A stretch of DNA of 64,000 nt from Spongiactinospora rosea. Lineage in GTDB: Bacteria; Actinomycetota; Actinomycetes; Streptosporangiales; Streptosporangiaceae. The translations under genes and the position numbers were made by a program. Below are positions 49,184 through 57,842 of this stretch, piece by piece. Positions within the stretch are counted from its first letter, which is position 1. Every line of letters begins with the position of its first letter. The notes below the pieces were generated by a model. It saw nothing but the letters and a program-made list of their open reading frames with translations, was not told the DNA's origin and searched no databases. The stretch is from NCBI RefSeq assembly GCF_003315795.1, contig NZ_QMEY01000017.1:1-64000 (forward strand), written 5' to 3'.

Positions 49184-50392
49184 TCACAGGAGTCCGTGAC
49201 GCGGCGGAGGCGTACCGCTGAGCAGCCAGCGCCCGACGTGCTGCACCTTCCATCGGGCCGGGTCGTGCAGGGTGTGGGTGCGCGCGTCGCGCCAGTGCCG
49301 GGACAGGTTGAGCGAGGCGGCGGCCGAGCGGGTGCCGCCCAGCTCGAACAGCGCCGACGACGCCTCCAGCGCGGCGCGGTCCGCCGCCACCTTCGCCACG
49401 GCGGTGGCCACCGAGGCGCGCGCGGCGGTGTCGCCGGTCAGATCGCGTTCGGCGGCGTCGATGCCCGCCGCCGCCTCCCGCAGCAGAGCCTCCGCGCCCC
49501 GCACGGCGATCTCCAGCTCGCCCGCCCGCTGGATCAGCAGCGGGTCGTCCGCCGCGGTGTCCGCGCCGCTCTCGAACCACGGCCGGGCCCTGGCCACCAC
49601 GGCGACCGCGGCCTCCAGCGCGCCCCTGGCGATGCCCGCGTCGATGGCCGCGTGCAGGATCTGGGCGCGCGCCCCGTACGTCCCCGGGCCGTCGAAGATC
49701 GCGGTGTAGGGGACGATCTGGTCGTCCTCGACGCGAACTCCGCGCAACCGGACCGTGCCGCTGGCGCTGGTGCGCTGGCCGATGCCGTCCCAGTCGTCCT
49801 CGACGGTGACGCCCGGGGCGTCGCGGGAGATGTAGGCCAGCGCCTTGCGCGGCGGGCCGCCGGGCGGGGGCGGCCCGCCGCCGAGTACGGCCCGCACCAC
49901 CAGCCGGTGCGCGAACAGCGCGCCGGTGCTGTAGAACTTCTCGCCGTCGAGCAGCCACCCCCCGCCCGGGCGGGGGCGCAGCGTGGTCGCGTCGTCGGCG
50001 ATCGTGCGCCCGCCCCGCTCGGACTGCGCGTTGGCGAACCGGGCGCCGCCGAGCGCCTCAGCGAAGTAGCGCGACCGCTGCTCCTCGGTGCCCTGCCTGC
50101 GCAGCGCGTCCAGGAACACGAAGTGGCTGTGCGGGATCTGTGCCAGGCTGGCGTCGGCGGTGGCCAGCGCGCGGAACACCTCGGTCAGCGTGGCCACACC
50201 GACCTCCGCCCCGCCGTACCGGGCCGGGACGGTGACGCCGAGCAGGCCGGACGCCGACAGCTCCGCGACCTCGGCGGCGGGCAGCCGCCGCTCGCCGTCG
50301 CGCGCGCCGGCCTGCGGGCCGAACGAGGCCGCGAGCTTGCGCGCGACCTCCACGGCCTCCTCCTCCGAGCGGATCACGTGCGCCTTCGCCAT
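49184..50392 (-). CDS. SfnB-type acyl-CoA-dehydrogenase-like flavoprotein (second copy)
   Basis: A 402-residue member of the acyl-CoA dehydrogenase fold, in the sulfur-acquisition branch (SfnB/DszC-like). Landmarks are VPARYGGAEVGVATLTEVFRALA, the flavin region DGEKFYSTGALFAHRLVV, DDWDGIGQRTSASGTVRL and the C-terminal NLSRHWRDARTHTLHDPARWKVQHVG motif shared with DszC. It lacks the catalytic Glu pattern of true acyl-CoA dehydrogenases and probably oxygenates a sulfur compound with reduced flavin. It lies 15 nt after the first copy. The two are clearly different proteins. Confidence 0.88.
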   Translation of the reverse strand: MAKAHVIRSEEEAVEVARKLAASFGPQAGARDGERRLPAAEVAELSASGLLGVTVPARYGGAEVGVATLTEVFRALATADASLAQIPHSHFVFLDALRRQGTEEQRSRYFAEALGGARFANAQSERGGRTIADDATTLRPRPGGGWLLDGEKFYSTGALFAHRLVVRAVLGGGPPPPGGPPRKALAYISRDAPGVTVEDDWDGIGQRTSASGTVRLRGVRVEDDQIVPYTAIFDGPGTYGARAQILHAAIDAGIARGALEAAVAVVARARPWFESGADTAADDPLLIQRAGELEIAVRGAEALLREAAAGIDAAERDLTGDTAARASVATAVAKVAADRAALEASSALFELGGTRSAAASLNLSRHWRDARTHTLHDPARWKVQHVGRWLLSGTPPPRHGLL

Positions 50393-50407
50393 GATGGATC
50401 TCCAGGG

Positions 50408-51613
50408 TCAGCGGTACAGGGAGAACTCCGGCGCGCGGCGGTTGAGGGTCCAGTCGCCGACCTCGCGCGCCTTGTAGGCGACCGGGTCGTGCAGGGTGTG
50501 GGTGCGCAGGTTGCGCCAGTGCCGATCGAAGCCGTACGCGCTGGTGGTCGCCCGCGCGCCCTGGATCTCGAACAGCCGCGACACCGCCGCCAGGGAGATC
50601 TTCGTGGACAGGTACTTGGCCTCGTACACGGCCACGGCGGCCTCGGCGCGCTGCTCGGCGGTGATCGACGGGCCGGTGTCCAGCGCCGCCTGCAGCGCCT
50701 CCCCGGCGCGGTCGGCGATCAGCGCCGCGGCGCTGATCTCGCTGCGGACTTCGCCCACGGTCTGCAGGATGTAGGGGTCGTCGGAGGCGCGCTCCACGCC
50801 CGAGGTCTCCCAGGCCGCCGCGTGCAGCCGGGTCCAGTCCAGCGCCTCAGCGAACGCCCCCTCGGCGGTGCCGACGTAGAAGTTGACGAAGGCGAGCTGC
50901 CAGTGCGGGGTGACCAGCGTCTGGTACGGCGTGATCGTCCTGCCGGTGAGCGGGTCGGGGCCCAGGATCTCGGCGCGCTCGACCCGCACGTCACTGAACT
51001 CCACGCCGCCGGAGTCGGTGAGCCGCTGGCCGATGTTGTCCCAGTCGCCCACGGCCTTGAACCCCTCGCGCCCGCCGGGCAGCGAGACGAAGACCAGTTC
51101 GCCCTCGAAGGCGGCGGTCACGGAAAGCTGGTCGCCGAGGCTCGCGCCGGAGGCGAACGACCGGCGGCCGTTGAGCCGGAACCCGTCGCCGTCGCGGGTC
51201 AGCGTGATCGCCGAGCCGCCCCGCGGGTTCTGCACGCCGCCCCAGAAGATCTTCTGCTCGGCGTTGCGCCGGGACTGCTCGTCGGCCTGCTCGGGGGTGC
51301 CGAACAGGGTGGCGATCCGGGTCTGCGCGTAGTGGTAGCCGACCAGGTGCGCGATGGAGGTGTCGCCGCGGGCGATCCGCCGGGTGATCTGGACGGTCTG
51401 CGCGTACGACAGGCCCGCCCCTCCGTACTCGACGGGCTCCTGGACCTGCAGCAGGTCGTGGGCGCGCAGCAGTTCGACCTCCTCGCGCGGCGGCAGGTTG
51501 GCCCGGTCGCGCTCGGCCGCGGTGCCGCGCAGCTCGGCGGCGACCAGGTCGGCGCGTTCCAGGGCCGCGGCGAAGCGGGCGGCGTTGGTGGGGCGGTCGG
51601 TGTCCACGGACAT
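50408..51613 (-). CDS. sfnB: SfnB-type acyl-CoA-dehydrogenase-like flavoprotein (first copy)
   Basis: A 401-residue relative of SfnB/DszC. It shows EPVEYGGAGLSYAQTVQITRRIARGDTS (split here as two familiar blocks), NGRRSFASGASLGDQLSV, DWDNIGQRLTDSGGVEFSDV, and FDRHWRNLRTHTLHDP near the C-terminus. SfnB proteins accompany the dimethyl sulfone monooxygenase SfnG in sulfur scavenging. That pairing holds here: sfnG lies 70 nt upstream. The exact reaction of SfnB is still unclear in the literature, so only the class is firm. Confidence 0.9.
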   Translation of the reverse strand: MSVDTDRPTNAARFAAALERADLVAAELRGTAAERDRANLPPREEVELLRAHDLLQVQEPVEYGGAGLSYAQTVQITRRIARGDTSIAHLVGYHYAQTRIATLFGTPEQADEQSRRNAEQKIFWGGVQNPRGGSAITLTRDGDGFRLNGRRSFASGASLGDQLSVTAAFEGELVFVSLPGGREGFKAVGDWDNIGQRLTDSGGVEFSDVRVERAEILGPDPLTGRTITPYQTLVTPHWQLAFVNFYVGTAEGAFAEALDWTRLHAAAWETSGVERASDDPYILQTVGEVRSEISAAALIADRAGEALQAALDTGPSITAEQRAEAAVAVYEAKYLSTKISLAAVSRLFEIQGARATTSAYGFDRHWRNLRTHTLHDPVAYKAREVGDWTLNRRAPEFSLYR

Positions 51614-51683
51614 TCTGTGATCTCCCTTGATCTGCGTGACCCCCGTCGTCGATCCCCGCCCCCTGGCGGGTGTTCCGCGCGCG

Positions 51684-52817
51684 TCAGGTCCCGGCCCGCG
51701 CGGGTTGTCCCTGTTCGGCGGCGTCGGCCTCCAGCTCGCGCACCAGCGGCAGGACCCTGCTGCCGAAGTACTCGACCTCCTCCAGGTAGTGCAGGAAGCC
51801 GAGCAGGAACAGGTCCACGCCGAGGCGCTTGTAGGCCACGATGCGCTCGGCGATCTGCTCGGGGGTGCCGATCAGGCCGGTCCGGAACCCGTCGTTGTAC
51901 TGCACCAGGTCCTCGAACGTGGAGTCCTGCCACATGCCCCTGCGGTCGGCGGTGGCGGCCCCGGCCTGCCGTACGGCCGCGCCGAAGCCCTCGACCGCCG
52001 CCGGGTCGGCCTTGGCGACGATCTCGCGCAGCACCTCGCGGGCCTCGGCCTCGGTGTCGCGGGCGATCATGAAGCCGTTGAGGCCGAACCGGACCCGCCG
52101 ACCGTGCCGCGCCGCCTCGGCCCGCACGTCGGCGAGCTGTTCGGTCACCCCGTCGAAGTCCTTGCCGTTGCTGAAGTACCAGTCCGACACCCGGCCCGCC
52201 ATCAGCCGAGCGCTGGTGGAGTTGCCGCCCTGGAAGATCTCCGGATGCGGGCGGCCCGGCCCGGCGATCGGCTTGGGCCGCAGGTCGAAGTCGTGCAGGC
52301 GGTAGAAGTCGCCGCCGAACTCGGCGTGGTCGGAGGTCCACAGCTCGCGCAGCACCCGGATGAACTCCTCGCTGCGCCGGTACCGCTCGTCGTGCTCCAG
52401 CCAGGGCTCGCCGAGCTTGGTGAACTCGTCCTTGAACCAGCCGCTGACCACGTTCACCGCGGCCCGCCCGCCGGACAGGTGGTCGGCGGTGGCGACGAAC
52501 TTGGCGAGCACGCCCGGGTGCCACAGCCCCGGGTGGATCGCGGCGATCACCTTCAGCCGCCGGGTGGCCAGCAGCAGCGCGAGGCTGAAGCCGGTGGATT
52601 CGTGCTGGTAGGCGGCACCGTAGGAGGCGATGTACCGGACCTGGGTGAGCGCGTACTCAAAGCCGTTGTCCTCGGCGAGCACGGCGAGGCGCGCGTTGTA
52701 GTCGTAGCTCCAGTCGGTGCGCTGCTCGATCGTGCTCACCACCAGCCCGCCGCTGACGTTGGGCACCCAGTAGGCGAATTTCACCGGCTCCGAATTACCG
52801 GTATTTCCTACAGACAT
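51684..52817 (-). CDS. sfnG: FMNH2-dependent dimethyl sulfone monooxygenase (SfnG)
   Basis: A 377-residue luciferase-like monooxygenase with very specific SfnG segments: KFAYWVPNVSGGLVVSTIEQ at the N-terminus, VSGWFKDEFTKLGEPWLEHD, FQGGNSTSARLMAGRVSDWYF and LLGFLHYLEEVEYFGSRVLP. SfnG converts dimethyl sulfone to methanesulfinate, which feeds methanesulfonate and SsuD. It heads the operon with the two SfnB-like genes and SsuD. The ATG has no ribosome site but a -10-like TATTCT ends 4 nt before it, so the message may be leaderless. Confidence 0.93.
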   Translation of the reverse strand: MSVGNTGNSEPVKFAYWVPNVSGGLVVSTIEQRTDWSYDYNARLAVLAEDNGFEYALTQVRYIASYGAAYQHESTGFSLALLLATRRLKVIAAIHPGLWHPGVLAKFVATADHLSGGRAAVNVVSGWFKDEFTKLGEPWLEHDERYRRSEEFIRVLRELWTSDHAEFGGDFYRLHDFDLRPKPIAGPGRPHPEIFQGGNSTSARLMAGRVSDWYFSNGKDFDGVTEQLADVRAEAARHGRRVRFGLNGFMIARDTEAEAREVLREIVAKADPAAVEGFGAAVRQAGAATADRRGMWQDSTFEDLVQYNDGFRTGLIGTPEQIAERIVAYKRLGVDLFLLGFLHYLEEVEYFGSRVLPLVRELEADAAEQGQPARAGT

Positions 52818-52821
52818 AGTT

Positions 52822-52853
52822 AGAATAGTGCCGCGCCTTCAGTCCGAGGTCAA
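52822..52853 (-). promoter_or_regulatory. Promoter of the sfnG operon, possibly leaderless
   Basis: On the minus strand TTGACC (52853-52848) is followed by CACTAT/TATTCT, with TATTCT at 52827-52822 (spacing 17 or 20 depending on the choice). The ATG of sfnG begins 4 nt after TATTCT. Transcription would then start at or next to the ATG. Confidence 0.35.
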
Positions 52854-52895
52854 TGCGGCTTTCGCGAAGGGGCGATAAGGCTTGCGGAGGTACCG

Positions 52896-53252
52896 GTGGA
52901 TCGGATGCTCGCCGAGCCGTTCATCGCGATGCGCTCGGGCTACCTCATGCACCGCTTCATCCACCGGCTGACCAACGGCCGCCAACCGGCCTTCGCCTAC
53001 TCGGTGGACGGGGCCGAGATGGGCAAGGTGATGGTCGCGGAAGGGCTCGGCGTCACGCTGCTGCCCGACTACAGCGTCATCGACGACCCGCTCGAACGCG
53101 GCGGGATCATCACCCACCGCCCCCTCGCCGCCGAGGCCGGCGACGTGCTGCTCGTCGCCCAGCACGCCCGTACCCGCCACCTGCCGCAGCCGGTCGAGCA
53201 GCTCGTGCGCATCCTGAGCGCGCACGCCGCCCGCTGGCGAGATACCACCTGA
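52896..53252 (+). pseudogene. LysR-type regulator remnant, C-terminal effector domain only
   Basis: A 118-residue frame that matches the last part of LysR substrate-binding domains: FIAMRSGYLMHRFIHRL, EMGKVMVAEGLGVTLLPDYSV, and the closing PVEQLVRIL helix. The N-terminal winged helix and first half of the effector domain are absent. The 78 nt between it and sfnG cannot encode them. A GGAGG lies 5 nt before the GTG, so a short protein could still be made. It is probably the decayed former regulator of the divergent sulfur operon. Confidence 0.75.
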
Positions 53253-53314
53253 AACCAGGGTGAAAGCGGGCGAGTCCGGGTACCGCATCCAGGATCCGGT
53301 CCTTGGAGGTGGCG

Positions 53315-55753
53315 ATGCGGCCGATCCCCCTTACGGAGATCGACTCCTCGATGATCGACCTGGTGGGCGGCAAGGCCGCCGGGCTCGGCGAGATGATCAG
53401 AGCGGGCGAGCGGGTCCCCGCGGGCTTCTGCCTGACCGCCGGGTCCGGGCCGCCGCCGGAGGAGGAACTGCTCGGCGCCTACCGGCGGCTCGGCGGCGGG
53501 CGGGTCGCGGTACGCTCCAGCGCCACCGCCGAGGACCTGCCCGAGGCCAGCTTCGCCGGGCAGCAGGACACCTACCTCGACGTGGAGGGCCCCGGCCCGC
53601 TCCTCGACGCGGTACGCCGCTGCCTGGACTCCCTGAACAACGAGCGCGCCGTCGCCTACCGCGCCAGGGCGGGCATCGCCGAGGCCGCCATGGCGGTCGT
53701 GGTCCAGCGCATGATCGACCCCGTGGCCGCCGGTGTCATGTTCACCGCCGACCCGATCACCGGCTGCCGCACCCAGATGGTCATCGACGCCGTCCCCGGC
53801 CTCGGCACCGGCGTCGTGGACGGCACCGCCGTACCCGACCACTACGTCCTCGGCCACCGGGCGCCGCCTCCGGCGGACCCCGGCGGATGCCTGTCCGGCG
53901 AACGGCTCGCGGAACTGCGCGACGCCGGGCTGCGGCTGCAACGGCACTTCGGCACGCCCCAGGACGTCGAGTGGGCCATCGACGCGGACGGCACGCTGTG
54001 GCTGCTGCAGTCCCGGCCGATCACCACCCTGTTCCCGGCCCCGCCCGACACCGGGGACACGCGGCTCTACCTGGAGGTGGGGCACCTGCAGGGGATGCTC
54101 AGGCCGATCACGCCGATGGGGCTGTCGCTGATCAAGATGGCGGCGAGGATGTGGTTCACGGCCGCTGGCGCGCGGGTCGATCCGCGCGACCCGCTGCCCC
54201 GGCTGGTGTCCATCGGCGGGCGGCTGTACTTCGACCTGACCGACTTCATGCGCAGCGCCTCCCTGCGCGGACGGTTGCGGACCTCCCTGGACGTGTACGG
54301 CCCGCGGGTGCGGGAGGCCGTCGGGCACATGCTCGGCGACCCGCGGTTCGCCCCGCGCCGCGGCCTGCCGTTCCGGCCCGGCAACGCCGTCAGGGTGGCC
54401 CTGCGGCTGGCCCCCGGCGCGGTCGCGGGCCTCACCGCGAGCCTGGCCCGGCCGGACGCCGCGCGGGCCCGGGCCCTTCGCGCGCTCACCGAGATCGAGC
54501 GCGGCGCGACGCCGCCGCCCGGACTGCTCACCTCCGCCGAACGGCTGCGCTGGGTCGTCCAGGACTCCCACCGGGCGGCCATGAGCCTGGACATGCAGGG
54601 GCTGCTCTGGCCGCTGACGGCCGGGATGCTCTTCGGCACGGCCCCGTCCGCGCTGCTCGGCGGCGTGGCCACCGACGAGGAACTGGACATCGTGCTCGGC
54701 GGGATGCCCCACAACGTGACCACTGAGATGGACCTCGCGCTGTGGCGGGTCGCCCGCGCGGCGCGCGAGCACGGCGACCTGTTCGCCACCACGCCACCGG
54801 ACGAACTCGCCGCGAGGTACCGCGCCGGGGACCTGCCGGACATCGGAATGGCGGGCTTCCTCGCCCGGTACGGCATGCGCGCCGCCGCGGAGATCGACGT
54901 CGGCGTGCCCCGGTGGGAGGAGGACCCGGCCCCGCTGTTCGCCACGATCGCCAACTACCTCCGGCTGGAGGACCCCGAACTGGCCCCGGACCGGCGGTTC
55001 GAGCGGGCGGCGGCGAACGCGGAGCGGATGATCGGCACGCTGGCGCGGCGGGCGCGCCGGGCCAGGCCGGTGCGCGGGCGCGTCGCGGCGTTCTGCATGC
55101 GCCGCGCGCGCAAGCTCACCGGGCTGCGGGAGCTCGGGAAGTTCGCCTGGCTCCCGGCGCTGCGGGCGGCCCGCGGCGGGCTGCTGGCGATCGGCGCCGA
55201 CCTGGCCGCCCGCGGCCTGCTGGAGCGCGGCGACGACGTCATGTTCCTCGAACTGTCCGAGGTGGCCGCCGCCGTGCATCGCGGGGCCGACCAGCGGGAA
55301 CCGGCGACGGCCCGCCGGGCGGAGTACGAGCGCGAACTGCGGCGGGTCGTCGTACCGGCGGCGCTGCTGTCGGACGGCACCGACGTGGAGACGCTGGCAC
55401 CGCCCGCGCCCGGCGAGGAGGGGGTGCTGCGCGGCATGGCGGGCGCGGCGGGCCGCGCCACCGGCCGCGCCCGGGTGATCCACGACCCGGCCGGCGCGCA
55501 CATCGAACCCGGCGAGATCCTGGTCGCCCCGACCACCGACCCCGGCTGGACCCCGCTGTTCATGACCACGGCGGGACTGGTCACCGAGACCGGCTCCCCG
55601 GTGGCCCACGGCCCGACCGTCGCCCGCGAGTACGGCATCCCGGCCGTCATCTGCGTCCGCGACGCCACCCGCAAGATAGAGACGGGCCGGCTCATCACCA
55701 TCGACGGCACCACGGGCACCGTCCACCTGACCCCCGACACCCCGCCCCTCTGA
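53315..55753 (+). CDS. PEP-synthase/Rph-like ATP-dependent dikinase (second copy)
   Basis: An 812-residue protein. The ATP-grasp domain (GGKAAGLGEMI, VRSSATAEDLPEASFAGQQDTY, VVQRMIDPVAAGVMFTADP) and the phosphohistidine swivel domain at the end (His about 765 in SPVAHGPTVAREYGIPAV) are separated by a long middle domain. The swivel motif SPVAHG differs from the Rph form MTHGA seen in the copy at 20341, and the N-terminal domain is shortened after FCLTAGSG. PEP/pyruvate-binding enzymes of this type phosphorylate varied acceptors. ATG 53315 follows GGAGG. It is a lone gene between a LysR remnant and ArsR. Confidence 0.82.
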   Translation: MRPIPLTEIDSSMIDLVGGKAAGLGEMIRAGERVPAGFCLTAGSGPPPEEELLGAYRRLGGGRVAVRSSATAEDLPEASFAGQQDTYLDVEGPGPLLDAVRRCLDSLNNERAVAYRARAGIAEAAMAVVVQRMIDPVAAGVMFTADPITGCRTQMVIDAVPGLGTGVVDGTAVPDHYVLGHRAPPPADPGGCLSGERLAELRDAGLRLQRHFGTPQDVEWAIDADGTLWLLQSRPITTLFPAPPDTGDTRLYLEVGHLQGMLRPITPMGLSLIKMAARMWFTAAGARVDPRDPLPRLVSIGGRLYFDLTDFMRSASLRGRLRTSLDVYGPRVREAVGHMLGDPRFAPRRGLPFRPGNAVRVALRLAPGAVAGLTASLARPDAARARALRALTEIERGATPPPGLLTSAERLRWVVQDSHRAAMSLDMQGLLWPLTAGMLFGTAPSALLGGVATDEELDIVLGGMPHNVTTEMDLALWRVARAAREHGDLFATTPPDELAARYRAGDLPDIGMAGFLARYGMRAAAEIDVGVPRWEEDPAPLFATIANYLRLEDPELAPDRRFERAAANAERMIGTLARRARRARPVRGRVAAFCMRRARKLTGLRELGKFAWLPALRAARGGLLAIGADLAARGLLERGDDVMFLELSEVAAAVHRGADQREPATARRAEYERELRRVVVPAALLSDGTDVETLAPPAPGEEGVLRGMAGAAGRATGRARVIHDPAGAHIEPGEILVAPTTDPGWTPLFMTTAGLVTETGSPVAHGPTVAREYGIPAVICVRDATRKIETGRLITIDGTTGTVHLTPDTPPL

Positions 55754-55768
55754 CGCCCGCCGTCTTGC

Positions 55769-56104
55769 TCAGCCTGGTGCGGTGTCCCAGTCGTGGGCGA
55801 GGTCGGTGAGGAAGCGGCGGGCCAGGCGCATGGGGGCGGAGCTGAGGCGGAAGCGGACGCGGCGGCGTTCGCCCGGCTCGGGGCGGACGAGGCCGGTCTC
55901 GGTGAGCAGGGTGAGGTGTTTGGCGATCGCCTGCCGGGTGATCGGCAGGCGGAGGGCCAGGTCGGTGGCGGTGGCCGGGCCGCCGGTGGCGAGGGCGGCC
56001 AGGATGGCCCGGCGGCTGGGGTCGGCCAGGGCCACGAACACCTGCTCGGCGACCTGCTCGGCGTCCGGCTCGATGGCCGGCCCGGTGTAATCGGGAAGTC
56101 CCAT
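55769..56104 (-). CDS. ArsR family helix-turn-helix regulator
   Basis: A 111-residue winged-helix protein with FVALADPSRRAILAALATGGPATATDLA, the recognition helix PITRQAIAKHLTLLTETGLV, and the wing RVRFRLSS. The ArsR/SmtB metal-binding cysteines are absent, placing it with the non-metal PadR/ArsR-like group often next to SRPBCC proteins. None is seen here. ATG 56104 has GGAGG at 5 nt; the frame upstream extends but lacks support. It converges with the PEP-synthase-like gene. Confidence 0.88.
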   Translation of the reverse strand: MGLPDYTGPAIEPDAEQVAEQVFVALADPSRRAILAALATGGPATATDLALRLPITRQAIAKHLTLLTETGLVRPEPGERRRVRFRLSSAPMRLARRFLTDLAHDWDTAPG

Positions 56105-56251
56105 GACGGCCTCCGGCGAGTGGCGACCACATGATCGCCAGTCTATGGCAACCATTTGGTTGCGCCAGTGACTCTATAGCTGGTAGTACTACCGCGTGTA
56201 GAGTCTAGCGGATCTCGATGCCGCCCGCCGGAGGAGTGTGGTGAACGCGGC

Positions 56252-56761
56252 TCAGCGGCCTTCCGTCTCGTAGCCGCCGCAGGCGAAGACCAGCGGCGGC
56301 ACCCCCGTGCGTGCCGGAGTGACGCCGAGGACGTCGCCGACGAACAGCGTGTGGTCGGCGACCGGGATGCGCTGTCCGATGCGGCAGTCGATGGCGAGCA
56401 GGGCGTCCGGCAGCACCGGGTTCCCGGTGATCGGGGACGGCTGCCACGCCACCCCCTCGAACTGGCTCATGCCCATCGGCCGCTTCGCGGCGAAGCGCTC
56501 GGCCAGGTGCCGCTGGTCGCTCGCCAGGATGTTGACCGTGTAACAGTCGGCGCTGTGCAGGATCCCGTGCGTACGGCTCTGCGTGCCGAGCGACACCAGC
56601 AGGGTGGGCGGCCGGGTGGAGACCGACAGCACCGTGTTCAGGGTCATCGCGTGCGGCAGGCCGTCGTGGCAGGTGGTGAGCACCGCGACCCCGGTGGCCA
56701 GGTGCCGCATGGCCTGCCGGTGCTCGTCCGCGGTCACCGGAACCCGGGGGCGCGCTGTCAC
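56252..56761 (-). CDS. Flavin reductase family protein
   Basis: A 169-residue FMN-binding split-barrel reductase of the HpaC/ActVB group: RHLATGVAVLTTCHDG, AMTLNTVLSVSTRPPTLLVSL, YTVNILASDQRHLAERFA and the C-terminal DHTLFVGDVLGV. It supplies reduced flavin to a partner monooxygenase. GTG 56761 overlaps the TGA of the luciferase-like gene, so the two form a two-component monooxygenase. It might also serve the SsuD and SfnG enzymes encoded nearby. Confidence 0.92.
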   Translation of the reverse strand: MTARPRVPVTADEHRQAMRHLATGVAVLTTCHDGLPHAMTLNTVLSVSTRPPTLLVSLGTQSRTHGILHSADCYTVNILASDQRHLAERFAAKRPMGMSQFEGVAWQPSPITGNPVLPDALLAIDCRIGQRIPVADHTLFVGDVLGVTPARTGVPPLVFACGGYETEGR

Positions 56762-57762
56762 CACAGTGGAGCCTTGGGCGCGGGGCCGGTCAGGGCCGGG
56801 AAGTGCGGGAGCACCTGCTCGGCCAGCTGCGCGACGGCCTCGGCGGCGGGCCGGGCGCCGTGCTGCACGCCGAGCGCCATGTGGTTGATCCCGGCGTCCT
56901 GCCAGTTGCCCAGCGACTCGATCAGCGCCTTGGTGCCGATGCGCAGGACGAAACCACCGCGCAGCGGCTGGGGCGGGTGGTTCTCGTCCTCGACCAGCTC
57001 GATCCACTCGTTGGTGGCCACGGGCTTCCACTGCCCGCCGGGGATGAGGTCGCGCCAGGCCGCCGCGCGGCGGCCGAGCGCGGCGGCGCCCGCGGGCGAG
57101 GTGGTGTCTCCCGGGTACGTCAGCCAGCCGTCGGCGTTGCTCGCGATCCACTCCGGCTTCTGCCGCGAGGACCCGGTGACCAGCAGCGGGATGCGCCTGC
57201 TGACCGGCTTGGGCAGCAGGTCCACGTCCTGCATCCGCCCGAGGGGGGAGTTGATCGTCGGTGACTTCGACTCCAGGAGGGTGCGGAACATCTCCACGGC
57301 CTCGCGGTAGCGGTCGCCGCGGGTGTTGAAGTCCACGCCGTAAGCGGGGAACTCGACCGGCCGGTCTCCGCTCGCCGCGCCGAGGATCAGCCGCCCGCCG
57401 GACAGCTGGTCGATGGAGGCGGCCTGCTTGGCCAGGTCGATGGGGTGGCGCAGGGTGAAGATCGCGCTTCCGGCGGCCAGCGCGGCCTGCTCGGTGTGCG
57501 CGGCCAGCCAGGCGAGGTACGTCCACGGGTCGTAGACCTGGCCGACGTCACCGAAGGTCGGGTCGGCCAGCGGGACATCGCGGACCCAGATCGCCGAAAA
57601 GCCCGATCGGTCGGCCAGCTTCACCGACTCCGCCTGCCCGGCCATCGCCGCCATGTCGCCCGCGTACTGCCACAGCGGAAGGAAGAGCCCGACGGTCAGG
57701 CGCCCGGGGGCGAACATCCGGCGGTACCCGGGGTGATCGTCGAAAAGAGTGGCGTCGGACAT
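56758..57762 (-). CDS. Luciferase-like FMN-dependent monooxygenase
   Basis: A 334-residue LLM-class protein: TVGLFLPLWQYAGDMAAMAGQ at the start, LAAGSAIFTLRHPIDLAKQAASIDQLSGG in the core (two adjacent familiar blocks), GVDFNTRGDRYREAVEMFR, and IPLLVTGSSRQKPEWIA. It belongs to the BA3436-like luciferase group. A perfect AGGAGG precedes ATG 57762. It is coupled to the flavin reductase and faces a TetR gene across a strong dyad. The substrate is unknown; organosulfur, amine or ketone oxidation are options. Confidence 0.9.
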   Translation of the reverse strand: MSDATLFDDHPGYRRMFAPGRLTVGLFLPLWQYAGDMAAMAGQAESVKLADRSGFSAIWVRDVPLADPTFGDVGQVYDPWTYLAWLAAHTEQAALAAGSAIFTLRHPIDLAKQAASIDQLSGGRLILGAASGDRPVEFPAYGVDFNTRGDRYREAVEMFRTLLESKSPTINSPLGRMQDVDLLPKPVSRRIPLLVTGSSRQKPEWIASNADGWLTYPGDTTSPAGAAALGRRAAAWRDLIPGGQWKPVATNEWIELVEDENHPPQPLRGGFVLRIGTKALIESLGNWQDAGINHMALGVQHGARPAAEAVAQLAEQVLPHFPALTGPAPKAPLW

Positions 57763-57777
57763 GCCGTTCCTCCTAGT

Positions 57778-57825
57778 TAGAGCGTTCGTTTTAGTGACTA
57801 TAACAGGACTAGAACGAGCGCTCTA
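57778..57825. promoter_or_regulatory. Divergent TetR operator: two 18-bp arms in inverted orientation
   Basis: TAGAGCGTTCGTTTTAGT (57778-57795) and ACTAGAACGAGCGCTCTA (57808-57825) are inverted copies matching at 16 of 18 positions, 12 nt apart. Each arm is itself close to the AGAACG-N2-CGTTCT type of TetR site. It covers the space between the monooxygenase and tetR starts. Confidence 0.75.
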
Positions 57826-57842
57826 TCCAGAGCAAGGGTAGG

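Noticed and set aside
53069..55726. An 885-residue open frame on the minus strand
   Set aside because: It mirrors the PEP-synthase-like gene and contains only Arg/Gly/Pro-rich sequence without motifs.
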